DNA of 64,000 nt from 67-14 sp035502775 (GTDB lineage Bacteria; Actinomycetota; Thermoleophilia; Solirubrobacterales; 70-9), in contig DATJUB010000029.1 in the NCBI GenBank assembly GCA_035502775.1, positions 24,163-88,162 of the forward strand, written 5' to 3'. The position numbers and the translations under genes are program-made. Of this stretch, positions 49,759 to 58,073 are shown piece after piece. Numbering within the stretch: the first letter of the stretch is position 1; every line of letters starts with the position of its first letter. The notes beneath the pieces were generated by a model. It made no database searches. It had not been told where the DNA came from and worked only from the letters and a program-made list of their open reading frames with translations.

Positions 49759-50531
49759 TTCTCGCCGACCTCGAATCGGACGAGGCCTCGATCTGGCAGC
49801 TGGTCGAGTCCTGTGCCTATCGGGCCGACCTCCCGGCCTGGTCGGAGCTGAGCGCGGGTTCCGGCTCGGTGCTCGATCTCGGCTGCGGCATCGGCCGCGT
49901 CGCCCGGTATCTGGCCGCCGAGGGCCGGACGGTTGTCGGTGTGGACCGTGACCCGGCGATGGTCGCCGACATGAACCGCCTCGCGAGCGAACCCGGGGTC
50001 AGCGCGATCACCGGCGACGTCACCGAGATCCTCGACATGCCGCTCGGCCGGGACCTCTTCGAGACGATCATCGCTCCCCAACAACTGCTTCACATCCTCG
50101 GCGGGGAGAGCAGCCGGCTGCGGATGCTGGCCGGCGTCAAGCGGCGCCTCCGCCCGGATGGGCTCGCCGCCTTCGCGATCTCCGAGTGGATTCCCGAGGA
50201 GAGCCGGACGGTCGAGATCCTGCCCGACGTTCGCGAACTGGACGACTGGGTCTTCGCGAGCCGCCCGGTGGCGGTCGAAGATGATGGCCGCTCACTGACC
50301 GTCGTGCGGCTGCGACAGGTCGTGGCCCCCGACGGCGGGCTCACCGAATCGCACGACAGCATCACGCTCGACGTGATCGACCGGGACACCTTGACGGCCG
50401 AGCTCGCCGCCGAAGGGTTCGCGGTCGAACGGATGATCGAGGTGCCGCAGACCGAACGCCACATCGCCTCGGTCATCGTGGTGGCACGGCACGATGCCGG
50501 CCGACCCCGATCCGTAGGCTTTGACCGATGA
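49755..50531 (+). CDS. SAM-dependent methyltransferase between murT and gatD
   Basis: A 258-residue protein with SAM motif VLDLGCGIGRVARYLAAEG near residue 39, VVGVDRDPAMVADM and ISEWIPEESRTVEILPD. It is coupled on both sides by TTGA and ATGA overlaps, so it is translated with MurT and GatD. murT and gatD are normally adjacent; this insertion suggests a linked envelope or lipid II modification, but no substrate can be assigned. Confidence 0.88.
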   Translation: MILADLESDEASIWQLVESCAYRADLPAWSELSAGSGSVLDLGCGIGRVARYLAAEGRTVVGVDRDPAMVADMNRLASEPGVSAITGDVTEILDMPLGRDLFETIIAPQQLLHILGGESSRLRMLAGVKRRLRPDGLAAFAISEWIPEESRTVEILPDVRELDDWVFASRPVAVEDDGRSLTVVRLRQVVAPDGGLTESHDSITLDVIDRDTLTAELAAEGFAVERMIEVPQTERHIASVIVVARHDAGRPRSVGFDR

Positions 50532-51268
50532 AGCTTCGCCTGCTCAGCCTCTATCCCGACCAGATGAACATCTACGCGGATCGCGGCAACATCATCTTCT
50601 TCGAACAGCGCTGCGCCTGGCGCGGCATCGAGTTCGAGGTGACAGGCCGCGGCCTGGGCGAATCCTTCGATCCGGGTTCCTACGACCTGATCTACATGGG
50701 CGGCGGCCAGGATCGCGACCAGCGGGTCGTGGCCTCGGATCTGGTCGAGACCAAGCGCGAGAGCATGGTCGCGGCCAAGCAGGATGGTGCCGTGATCCTC
50801 GCGGTCTGCGGGGGCTACCAGCTGCTTGGCGGCTCCTACCAGCTGGCCGACGAAGAGATCGAGGGCCTGGGACTGGTCGATCTGAAGACCGTGCGTGAGC
50901 CCGGGCCGCGCCTGATCGGACCGGTGGCGATCGAGGTGAACCTCGACGGCACTCCGCGCACCGTCGCCGGCTTCGAGAATCACGGCGGCCGCACCTACCT
51001 CGGCTCCTCGGCGGAAGCGCTGGGCAAGGTCGAGGCGGGCCATGGCAACAACGGCTCAGACGGGTTCGAGGGAGTAACCGAGGACAACCTCTTCGGCACC
51101 TATCTGCACGGCCCCCTGCTGCCCAAGAACGCCTGGCTGGCCGACCACCTGATCAAGCTGGCCCTCGAACACCACCACGGCGGCGAGATCGAGCTGGAAG
51201 CGCTGCCCGACGAGTTCGAGAGCGCCGCGCATCAATCGGCGCGCCGCGCCGCGTTCAGCGGCCGCTAG
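50528..51268 (+). CDS. gatD: Lipid II isoglutaminyl synthase glutaminase subunit GatD
   Basis: A 246-residue class I glutamine amidotransferase that supplies ammonia to MurT. The catalytic Cys is near residue 94 in VILAVCGGYQLLG; the His is in GTYLHGPLLPKN near 196. The start LRLLSLYPDQMNIYADRGNI is typical of GatD/CobQ-like proteins. ATG 50528 overlaps the methyltransferase stop, and the 3' end overlaps convergent dut by 14 bases. Confidence 0.95.
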   Translation: MKLRLLSLYPDQMNIYADRGNIIFFEQRCAWRGIEFEVTGRGLGESFDPGSYDLIYMGGGQDRDQRVVASDLVETKRESMVAAKQDGAVILAVCGGYQLLGGSYQLADEEIEGLGLVDLKTVREPGPRLIGPVAIEVNLDGTPRTVAGFENHGGRTYLGSSAEALGKVEAGHGNNGSDGFEGVTEDNLFGTYLHGPLLPKNAWLADHLIKLALEHHHGGEIELEALPDEFESAAHQSARRAAFSGR

Positions 51269-51686
51269 ACCCGAAGCCACCCTCGCCGCGCTCGCTCTCC
51301 GAGAGCGTCTCCACCGCCCGGGGCTCGGCGATCATCACCGGGGTCACGACCAGCTGGGCGATGCGATCTCCGGGCGCGATCCGGAACACCTCGGCGGGAT
51401 CGTTGTTCAGCAGCAGCACCTTGAGCTCACCCCGATAGCCGGAATCGATCAGACCGGGCGCGTTCACCAGCGAGATTCCGTGCCGGCGGGCCAGACCGGA
51501 ACGCGGCAGAACCAGCCCCGCGTGGCCGTCCGGGATCTCCACCGCCACCCCGGTCGCCACCTGCCAGCGCTCGCCCGGGCCGATGTGGGCGGACTCGGAG
51601 GCGTAGAGGTCGAGCCCCGCGTCGCCTTCGTTCGCACGGGATGGCAGAATCGCCCCATCAGTCAGAATCCGAAAGTTGAGATGCAT
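51255..51686 (-). CDS. dut: Deoxyuridine 5'-triphosphate nucleotidohydrolase
   Basis: A 143-residue trimeric dUTPase, cutting dUTP to dUMP and keeping uracil out of DNA. Motifs 1-5: AGLDLYA, LPRSGLA, GLIDSGYRGEL, GDRIAQLVV, and the C-terminal RGEGGFGSSG arm. Its ATG (51686-51684) shares the hexamer ATGCAT with the start of the divergent channel gene, so its promoter lies in that coding sequence; TACAGT eight bases upstream of the ATG could be a leaderless -10. Confidence 0.96.
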   Translation of the reverse strand: MHLNFRILTDGAILPSRANEGDAGLDLYASESAHIGPGERWQVATGVAVEIPDGHAGLVLPRSGLARRHGISLVNAPGLIDSGYRGELKVLLLNNDPAEVFRIAPGDRIAQLVVTPVMIAEPRAVETLSESERGEGGFGSSGR

Positions 51687-53519
51687 GGTCGCTCACTGTA
51701 TCCGAGGCATCGGAGCCTTCGGGGATGGTGGGAATACCTGAGTCGCACGACCCCCGGCCGCTTCATGTTCCTTCTCGGAGCCCTGGCGATCGTGTGGCTT
51801 TCCACCGCCGCTCTCGGCCATTTCGTGCTGGGCGCGTGGCCCAGCTTCGGTGAGGCCCTGTGGCAGTCGACGGCCCATCTGCTCGAGCCCGGCTCGCTGG
51901 CCGACGATCACGACGGCGCCGAACGGGCGATCGGCCTGATCCAGGTGCTCGCCGGCCTCGTCTTCTTCGCCGGCATCGTGCTGACCGTGCTCACCGAGAT
52001 GGTCCAGCGGGCGATCAGCCGTTTTCACGGCAGCGACCCGGCGATCTCTCGCTCGGGCCACATCCTGGTGGTCGGATTCAACCCGACCCTGAAGGAGACG
52101 CGGGAGCGCCTGAGCCGTTACATGGCGGCCGAACCGCCGGAGATGGTGGTACTGCTGCCGGAATCGATGTCCGACGCCCGTGAGGAAGCCAGGCGAATCC
52201 TCGGTGAGACCCCGGGGCACGGCACCGTGCTCGCGGCCGACCTCGCCGACGACGGCTTCGCCCGGGCCTGCGCCGGTGACGCCCAGCGGATCGTGATCCT
52301 GTCTCCGGTCGGCGACCCCGACGAGGCCGACGTCACGGTGATGGGCTGGACCAGCCTCCTGGCCGAGCATCTCGCGCCGCTCGGTGACGCGGCCCCGCCC
52401 GTCGGGCTGGAGATCCGCCGCCATCGCAACGTGAACGCGTTCTGGTTCGAGCGGCGCTCCCATGGCGGAGATCCGCAGCCGGCCGGCGGCAGGCGCTTTC
52501 CGGCCAACTTCGATCCACTGGTCCGTGATCGCATCATCGGCGGCACCCTGAGCCAGGCGATCCTGAACCCGGAGTTCGCCGACTCGTTCCTCGACACGGT
52601 CGAGTCTCTCGGACTCTCGCCGAGACTTCGGGCCGCCGGGGAGCATGCCGGCCGTCCCTTCGCCGAGGCGCGCTCCGCGCTTGAGCCCACCACCCTGCTC
52701 GGTCTGCTCTCCGGCGACGGTCCGGCCGCGGAGGCCGAGTACCTGCCGGCCGACGAGCGGGTCATCCGCGGGGACGAGCGCCTGATCGTGATCCCCCACT
52801 CGCCGGGCCATTCGCCCGCCGGGCTGTCCCCGATCGACCCGTCGACGATCAAGGTGAGCCCCACCCGGCCCGGTCCGGTCCTGTTCGTCGGGTTCAGTGA
52901 CGCCACCCGCTCCGTGATCGAGGATCTGGCGGACTCGGGATACGACGGCTCCAGAGTGCATCTGCTGAACCCGGAACCACCGGCGGCCTTCCCGGCGCAG
53001 GTGCGCGGCAGCAAGCCGGTCTTCATCGCCGGTTCGCCGATCGAACCCGAGGATCTGGAACACGCGATCGATCAGGTGGACCCCGCGATCATCTTCGTCG
53101 CCGCGCCCGACGGCCACGAGGCGTCCGCGGTGATCAGCGGCATGATGGTGTCCCAGCGCAGCGAGGTGCCGGTGATCGTCGAGCAGAGCGCCTCGGTCCG
53201 AGCCCGCACCGTTCGTGGCGCCGAGGACAGCCTGACCGTGGTCTCGACCGCCGGCATCGTCGCGGAGATCATCGCGACTTCGACCGTGGATCCGGCGATG
53301 CTGGTCGCGACCCAGACCCTTTTCGACGATCCGGGTCTCGAGGTCGAGAGCCTCACCTACGCCAGCCGCCAGCCACTGCCGATCGAGAGCCTCCCGGCGG
53401 CCTTCGCCTCGGCCGGCTCGGTGCCGATCGCGATCTCCCTGCGGGGCGATTCGGGCGGATCGGACCATCTGGAACAGGGCGATCACATCCTGGTGCTCCA
53501 GCGGGTCTCCGCCGACTGA
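51681..53519 (+). CDS. CASTOR/POLLUX-like ion channel with RCK-type domains
   Basis: A 612-residue protein: TM1 at about 28-50 (FMFLLGALAIVWLSTAALGHFV), a pore-like segment FGEALWQSTAHLLEPGSLADDHDG, and TM2 at about 84-108, then two RCK/NAD-binding-like domains (SGHILVVGFNPTLKE, GPVLFVGFSDATRSVIEDL). The layout matches bacterial relatives of plant CASTOR/POLLUX channels. ATG 51681 is chosen because the next in-frame ATG (51765) lies inside TM1. Its start overlaps that of dut by six bases. Confidence 0.87.
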   Translation: MHGRSLYPRHRSLRGWWEYLSRTTPGRFMFLLGALAIVWLSTAALGHFVLGAWPSFGEALWQSTAHLLEPGSLADDHDGAERAIGLIQVLAGLVFFAGIVLTVLTEMVQRAISRFHGSDPAISRSGHILVVGFNPTLKETRERLSRYMAAEPPEMVVLLPESMSDAREEARRILGETPGHGTVLAADLADDGFARACAGDAQRIVILSPVGDPDEADVTVMGWTSLLAEHLAPLGDAAPPVGLEIRRHRNVNAFWFERRSHGGDPQPAGGRRFPANFDPLVRDRIIGGTLSQAILNPEFADSFLDTVESLGLSPRLRAAGEHAGRPFAEARSALEPTTLLGLLSGDGPAAEAEYLPADERVIRGDERLIVIPHSPGHSPAGLSPIDPSTIKVSPTRPGPVLFVGFSDATRSVIEDLADSGYDGSRVHLLNPEPPAAFPAQVRGSKPVFIAGSPIEPEDLEHAIDQVDPAIIFVAAPDGHEASAVISGMMVSQRSEVPVIVEQSASVRARTVRGAEDSLTVVSTAGIVAEIIATSTVDPAMLVATQTLFDDPGLEVESLTYASRQPLPIESLPAAFASAGSVPIAISLRGDSGGSDHLEQGDHILVLQRVSAD

Positions 53520-53531
53520 GCGGACGCGGAG

Positions 53532-54836
53532 CTAGCCGACCGAAAGATCGGCGAAGCGGTGCACCTCACCCAGCGGCAGCCTGGTCTTGACCAGGACGCC
53601 GTCCGGACCGTCCTCACGGTCCACCTTGCCCGCGACCTCATGCAGATCGTGAAGGCGGGCGCCCTGCGCGTAGGGAACGAGCAGCTCCACCGGCAGCATG
53701 GTCTGCTCGAACGCGTGCTCGACCGCGGCCTTCAGGTCATCCAGGCCCTCGCCCGTGGTCGCCGAGACCGCGATCGCGTCCGGGTGGGCGATGCGGACCT
53801 CGGCCCGCTCCTCGTCGGTCAGCAGGTCGATCTTGTTGAGCACCAGGATCCGTGGCTTGTCGTCGACCTCGATCTCGGCCAGGACGCTGTCGGCGGCGTG
53901 CATCTCCATCTGGAGACGCTCCTCGGGCGAAGAGGCGTCGACCACATGGAGGATCAGGTCGGACAGCACGGTCTCCTCCAGCGTCGCCTTGAACGCCTCG
54001 ACCAGTTGATGGGGCAGCTTGTCGATGAAACCGACCGTGTCGGTGACCAGATAGCGCCGGCCCTCGTACTCGTAGGCCCGGGTGGTCGGATCGAGCGTGT
54101 GGAAGAGCCGGTCACCGATGCTGACGCTGGCGCCGGTCAGGGCGTTGAGGAGGGTCGATTTGCCCGCGTTCGTGTATCCCGCCAGAGCGACCTGCGGCAG
54201 GGCCGAGTCCTGGCGGCGGCTGCGCATCACGCCGCGGTTCTGTTCCACCCCGCGCAGGCGGCGGCGAAGCATCGCGATGCGGTCACGGGCCAGGCGGCGG
54301 TCGGTCTCGATCTGCGACTCGCCGGGTCCGCGGGTGCCGATGCCGGCGCCGAGCCGTTCGAGGTGTGTCCAGAGACCTCGCATGCGGGCGAGGTTGTATT
54401 CCAGCTGGGCCAGCTCGACCTGGAGCTTGCCCTCGGCCGAGTGGGCGTGGTCGGCGAAGATGTCGAGGATGACCGCGGTACGGTCGATCACCGGCACTTC
54501 GAGAGCGGCCTCGAGATTGCGTTCCTGGCGCGGCGCGAGCTCGTCGTCGCAGGCGACCAGGTTGGCGCCGGTGCGCGCGATCTCGGCCTTGGCCTCTTCC
54601 AGCTTGCCCTGGCCGAAGTAGCGGTCGGGGTCCGGTTCGCTGCGCCGCTGGATCATCTGGCCGGCCGTGACCACTCCGGCGGTGCGCAGCAGCTCTCCGA
54701 GCTCGTCGAGGCTGCCGTCCCCGGTGGTGTCCACGGCGATCATCAGGGCACGCTGGCGCGCACGCCGTGCGAGCGCGTCGTCGATCTGGGTGCCGGTCGG
54801 CTTCCCGTCCGTGTTTCCGTTCGTGGATGCGGCCAT
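53532..54836 (-). CDS. hflX: GTPase HflX
   Basis: A 434-residue ribosome-associated GTPase. N-terminal HflX domain: YFGQGKLEEAKAEIARTGAN, DDELAPRQERNLEAAL, and GIGTRGPGESQIETDRR. G domain: VALAGYTNAGKSTLLNALTG near residue 218, DTVGFIDKLP, and NKIDLL. ATG 54836 (MAASTNGN) is the likely start; the first 25 residues are low complexity. It is divergent from the SDR gene. Confidence 0.95.
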   Translation of the reverse strand: MAASTNGNTDGKPTGTQIDDALARRARQRALMIAVDTTGDGSLDELGELLRTAGVVTAGQMIQRRSEPDPDRYFGQGKLEEAKAEIARTGANLVACDDELAPRQERNLEAALEVPVIDRTAVILDIFADHAHSAEGKLQVELAQLEYNLARMRGLWTHLERLGAGIGTRGPGESQIETDRRLARDRIAMLRRRLRGVEQNRGVMRSRRQDSALPQVALAGYTNAGKSTLLNALTGASVSIGDRLFHTLDPTTRAYEYEGRRYLVTDTVGFIDKLPHQLVEAFKATLEETVLSDLILHVVDASSPEERLQMEMHAADSVLAEIEVDDKPRILVLNKIDLLTDEERAEVRIAHPDAIAVSATTGEGLDDLKAAVEHAFEQTMLPVELLVPYAQGARLHDLHEVAGKVDREDGPDGVLVKTRLPLGEVHRFADLSVG

Positions 54837-54895
54837 CCCCTCAATCCTAGGCGCTCCGGTTCCCGGGGGATTGCCAGGCGATACCCTCCGACCCA

Positions 54896-55876
54896 ATGAA
54901 GATCTTCATGACAGGCGCGACGGGATTCATCGGGGGCTCCACGGCGAAGCACCTGATCGATCAGGGACACGATCTGACCTGCCTGGTGAGGGACCGCGAA
55001 CGCGCCTCGGACCTGGCGGCGCTCGGCTGCGCTCTCGTCGACGGCGACCTTTCGGACCGGGACCGGCTAACCACCCAGATGAAGGGTGCGGACGCGGTGC
55101 TCCACAACGCGGCGCTGTACGAGGTCGGCATTCCCGACTCGCGGCGGCAGGCTCTCTACGAGGCCAACGTGACCGGCACCGCCAACGTGCTGAACGCCTG
55201 CCTTCAGGCGGAGATCCCCCGGGTCCTCTACGTCTCGACCTGCGCCGTGTTCGGCAATACGAACCGGGAACTCGCGACCGAGAGTTTCGAGCGCCCGAAT
55301 CTGAACTTCACCTCGTACTACGAGCAGACCAAGTACGAGGCCCACCAGATCGCGCTCGACCTGATCGAGAACCAGGGTCTTCCCTGCGTGATCGCCCAGC
55401 CGGCCGGTGTCTACGGACCGGGCGACCACTCGGCCATCGCGAGCACGATCGATCAGTTCCTGAGCGGCAAGCTGCCGATGGTGCCCTTCCCCGATTTCGG
55501 CACGGGGCTCGCCCACGTCGACGACATCGCCGCCGGTCTCGCCCTGATCCTGGACAAGGGCAAAGTCGGCGAGTGCTACATCCTCACGGCCAGCAACGTG
55601 ACCATGCGTGAGATCCTCGAGACGACCGCCGCCGTGAGCGGCAAGAAGGCCCCGACCCGGGCGATGCCGACCGGGTTCCTGAAGATGCTGAGGCCGATCG
55701 GACCCCTGGTCGGCAAGCTGATGAATCAGCCCCCGAACCTCGCCGAGCTGATCAGCTCAGCCGACGGAGTCACGTTCTGGGCCGACGCGAGCAAGGCCAA
55801 AGAGGAACTCGGCTTCCGCCCACGAGACCTCGAAACAGGCCTGCGCGACACCCTCCAGGCAGAAGGAAAGCTCTAG
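54896..55876 (+). CDS. NAD-dependent epimerase/dehydratase (extended SDR)
   Basis: A 326-residue Rossmann enzyme: TGATGFIGGSTAKHL near residue 6, YVSTCAVFGNTN, catalytic YYEQTKYEAHQ, and AQPAGVYGPGDHS. It resembles dihydroflavonol-reductase-like or sugar/steroid-type SDRs; substrate unknown. It stands alone and ends at a 19-bp hairpin shared with the convergent aminotransferase gene. Confidence 0.9.
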   Translation: MKIFMTGATGFIGGSTAKHLIDQGHDLTCLVRDRERASDLAALGCALVDGDLSDRDRLTTQMKGADAVLHNAALYEVGIPDSRRQALYEANVTGTANVLNACLQAEIPRVLYVSTCAVFGNTNRELATESFERPNLNFTSYYEQTKYEAHQIALDLIENQGLPCVIAQPAGVYGPGDHSAIASTIDQFLSGKLPMVPFPDFGTGLAHVDDIAAGLALILDKGKVGECYILTASNVTMREILETTAAVSGKKAPTRAMPTGFLKMLRPIGPLVGKLMNQPPNLAELISSADGVTFWADASKAKEELGFRPRDLETGLRDTLQAEGKL

Positions 55877-55898
55877 CCCCAACCCACACCCAGACGCC

Positions 55899-55941
55899 CT
55901 GGCAACGATTTCCAATGACTATCATTGGAAATCGTTGCCAG
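55899..55941. terminator. Bidirectional hairpin, 19-bp perfect stem
   Basis: CTGGCAACGATTTCCAATG (55899-55917) pairs perfectly with 55923-55941 around ACTAT. It lies between two convergent genes and should end both transcripts. The arms are AT-richer than neighbouring DNA, and no T-run is present on either side. Confidence 0.75.
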
Positions 55942-55965
55942 AGTTCGTGGGATGCTTCGGTTTCT

Positions 55966-57135
55966 CTAGGACAGGTGTTCTCTCATGCGCTCGAGGGCTT
56001 CGGTGAGCCTCTCGTCCGGCGTCGTCAATGAGATCCGGAAGAAGCCCTCTCCGCTCCGGCCGTACATCGAGCCCGGTGAGATGACCACGGCGGCCTCTTC
56101 GAGCACCTTCTCGCAGAAGCTGGTCGAGGTGTATCCGTCCGGCACCGGTGCCCAGACGTAGATCGTGCCCTTCGGGCTCTCGACGTCGACGCCGATCGTG
56201 CGCAGCGTGTCGACCACCAGATCGCGGCGCCGCGCGTAGATCGCGTTCATCTTCTCCAGCGGTTCCTTCGGACCGTTGAGCGCGGCCGCGGCGGCGATCT
56301 GGACGGCCTCGAACAGACCCGAATCGACGTTGGTCTTCAGCCGCCAGTAGGTCGCGATCGCATCGGCGTTGCCGAGGATCGCCCCGACCCGCCATCCGGT
56401 CATGTTGTAGCCCTTGGAGAGCGAGAACACCTCGACGCCGACCTCCTTGGCACCCGGAGTGGCGAGGAAGCTCGGAGCCACGTAGCCGTCGTAGGTCGTT
56501 TCCGAGTAGGCGTTGTCGTGAACGACCAGGATGTCGTTCTTCCTCGCGAACTCGACCACCTTCTCGAAGAAACCGTCGGGCACGATCGCGCCGCTCGGGT
56601 TGTTCGGGTAGTTGAGGAACAGCAGCCGGGCCCGCTCGGCGGTCAGCGGATCGATCGCGTCCAGATCCGGGGCGAAGCCCAGCTCCGGCACCAGCGGAAG
56701 CAGCACGGCTTCGGCGCCGGCCAGGATCGGACCACCGGTGTAGACCGGGTAGCCGGGATCGGAGGCCAGCGCGACATCCCCCGGATCGAGAAAGGCGAAG
56801 CAGAGGTTGTAGATGCATTCCTTGGCACCGATAGCCGGAATCACCTCGGACTCCGGGTCGATCTCGACGCCGAAACGGTCGCGGTAGAAATCGGCGAAGG
56901 CCTGGCGGAACTCCTCGCGGCCGCGATTGCTCGGGTAGTTCTGGTTTCCGGGATCGGCGACCGCGGCCTGCATCGCCTCGACCACATGGGGGTAGGTCGG
57001 CATGTCGGGATCACCGATGCCGAGGCTGATCACATCGATTCCGGCGGCCCGCTTGTCGGCGATCTTTCGCTCGAGTTCGGCGAACATGTACGGCGGCATC
57101 GCCTCGAGGCGCTTGGACGGATCGGTGAGAGCCAA
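55966..57135 (-). CDS. dapL: LL-diaminopimelate aminotransferase
   Basis: A 389-residue class I PLP aminotransferase with SLGIGDPDMPTYPHVVEAM, YPSNRGREEFRQAFADFY, LNYPNNPSGA, and the PLP lysine in VFSLSKGYNMTGWR near residue 236. The GDPDMPTP-type start is typical of DapL, which converts tetrahydrodipicolinate directly to LL-diaminopimelate. The dapF gene lies directly upstream on the same strand, supporting a lysine/peptidoglycan role. Other aminotransferases of this clade cannot be excluded. Confidence 0.86.
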   Translation of the reverse strand: MALTDPSKRLEAMPPYMFAELERKIADKRAAGIDVISLGIGDPDMPTYPHVVEAMQAAVADPGNQNYPSNRGREEFRQAFADFYRDRFGVEIDPESEVIPAIGAKECIYNLCFAFLDPGDVALASDPGYPVYTGGPILAGAEAVLLPLVPELGFAPDLDAIDPLTAERARLLFLNYPNNPSGAIVPDGFFEKVVEFARKNDILVVHDNAYSETTYDGYVAPSFLATPGAKEVGVEVFSLSKGYNMTGWRVGAILGNADAIATYWRLKTNVDSGLFEAVQIAAAAALNGPKEPLEKMNAIYARRRDLVVDTLRTIGVDVESPKGTIYVWAPVPDGYTSTSFCEKVLEEAAVVISPGSMYGRSGEGFFRISLTTPDERLTEALERMREHLS

Positions 57136-57188
57136 CGTATCTCCTTGAATCGTTTGCTTGTCTGGAATCTGAGACTGAGGGGCTTGAA

Positions 57189-58034
57189 TCAGGCCGTCAA
57201 TTCGGCCATTGATTCAACCAGCTCCGGGGCGAGTTCGCCCGCGAGAATCGGCTCCGCCCATCCGGTGAGGGTCACCTCGAGATCGGGCGTGATCTCGACC
57301 AGGAGCTCTCCTCCGTCGAGTTCGACCGTGATCGGGCTCGGGGCGCCGTTCAGGTAGGCGGCGACGGCCGCGCCGCTGGCGCCGGTTCCCGAGGACAGCG
57401 TCTCGCCGACACCGCGTTCGAAGATCCGGGCACGGACACGCGAACCCGAAACCCGGAAGAAAGAGACGTTCGTGCGGTTGGGGAAGAGCCCGCTGTTCTC
57501 GATGTCGGGCCCGATCTTGGGCAGGTCGAGATCCTCGATCTCGGAGCCGACCTCGATCGCGCACTGAGGATTGCCGATCGAGACATGCTGGAAGTTCCAG
57601 TCGCGTCCGGCCGACGTCACCGTGCCCTTGCCGCTCTCGTCGCCGCTGGGGAAATCCTTGGAGGTGACCGAGGCGGTCCCCATCTCGACCGAGCAGGTGC
57701 GGTCCGAGGTGATCCGTGGGGTTACCGGACCCGATTCGGTGAGGATGCTGAACTCCTCGTCCTCGGTCCAGCCGTGACGGCGCAGGTACAGGATCGCCTC
57801 CCGGGCGCCGTTGCCCGAAAGCTCGGCTTCGGAGCCATCGGGATTGAAGATGCGAAGGGTGGCCACGTAGGCCGGATCATCGGTCTTCGAGATCAGCAGC
57901 ACACCGTCCGATCCGACCCCGAAATGCGGGTCGCAGATCCGCTGGATCCGCTGCTGGTTGAGTTCCCAGAGAAGGCCTTCCTCCTCCAGGATCACGTAGT
58001 CGTTACCCAGTGCTTGCCATTTCTCGAACTTCAT
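57189..58034 (-). CDS. dapF: Diaminopimelate epimerase homologue with both catalytic Cys replaced by Ser
   Basis: A 281-residue DapF with start FEKWQALGNDYVILE, PHFGVGSDG, FNPDGSEAE, NPQCAIEV and ERGVGETLSSGTGA. The enzyme normally epimerises LL- to meso-diaminopimelate with two Cys acting as acid and base. Here the first reads LSGNGAR with Ser73 (TCG, 57818-57816) instead of CGNGAR, and the second reads SSGTGAS with Ser near 215 (TCG, 57392-57390) instead of ACGTGA. All surrounding residues are intact. The gene lies in the conserved miaB-miaA-dapF position. Activity is uncertain. ATG 58034 fits the family start. Confidence 0.9.
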   Translation of the reverse strand: MKFEKWQALGNDYVILEEEGLLWELNQQRIQRICDPHFGVGSDGVLLISKTDDPAYVATLRIFNPDGSEAELSGNGAREAILYLRRHGWTEDEEFSILTESGPVTPRITSDRTCSVEMGTASVTSKDFPSGDESGKGTVTSAGRDWNFQHVSIGNPQCAIEVGSEIEDLDLPKIGPDIENSGLFPNRTNVSFFRVSGSRVRARIFERGVGETLSSGTGASGAAVAAYLNGAPSPITVELDGGELLVEITPDLEVTLTGWAEPILAGELAPELVESMAELTA

Positions 58035-58073
58035 GCGGCCCCGCAAGCTATCCGGTACGTGCCCCGCCTGCAT

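Noticed and set aside
51693..53486. 597-codon open frame on the minus strand
   Set aside because: Antisense shadow of the CASTOR-like channel gene, rich in Arg, Gly, His and Asp without domain pattern.
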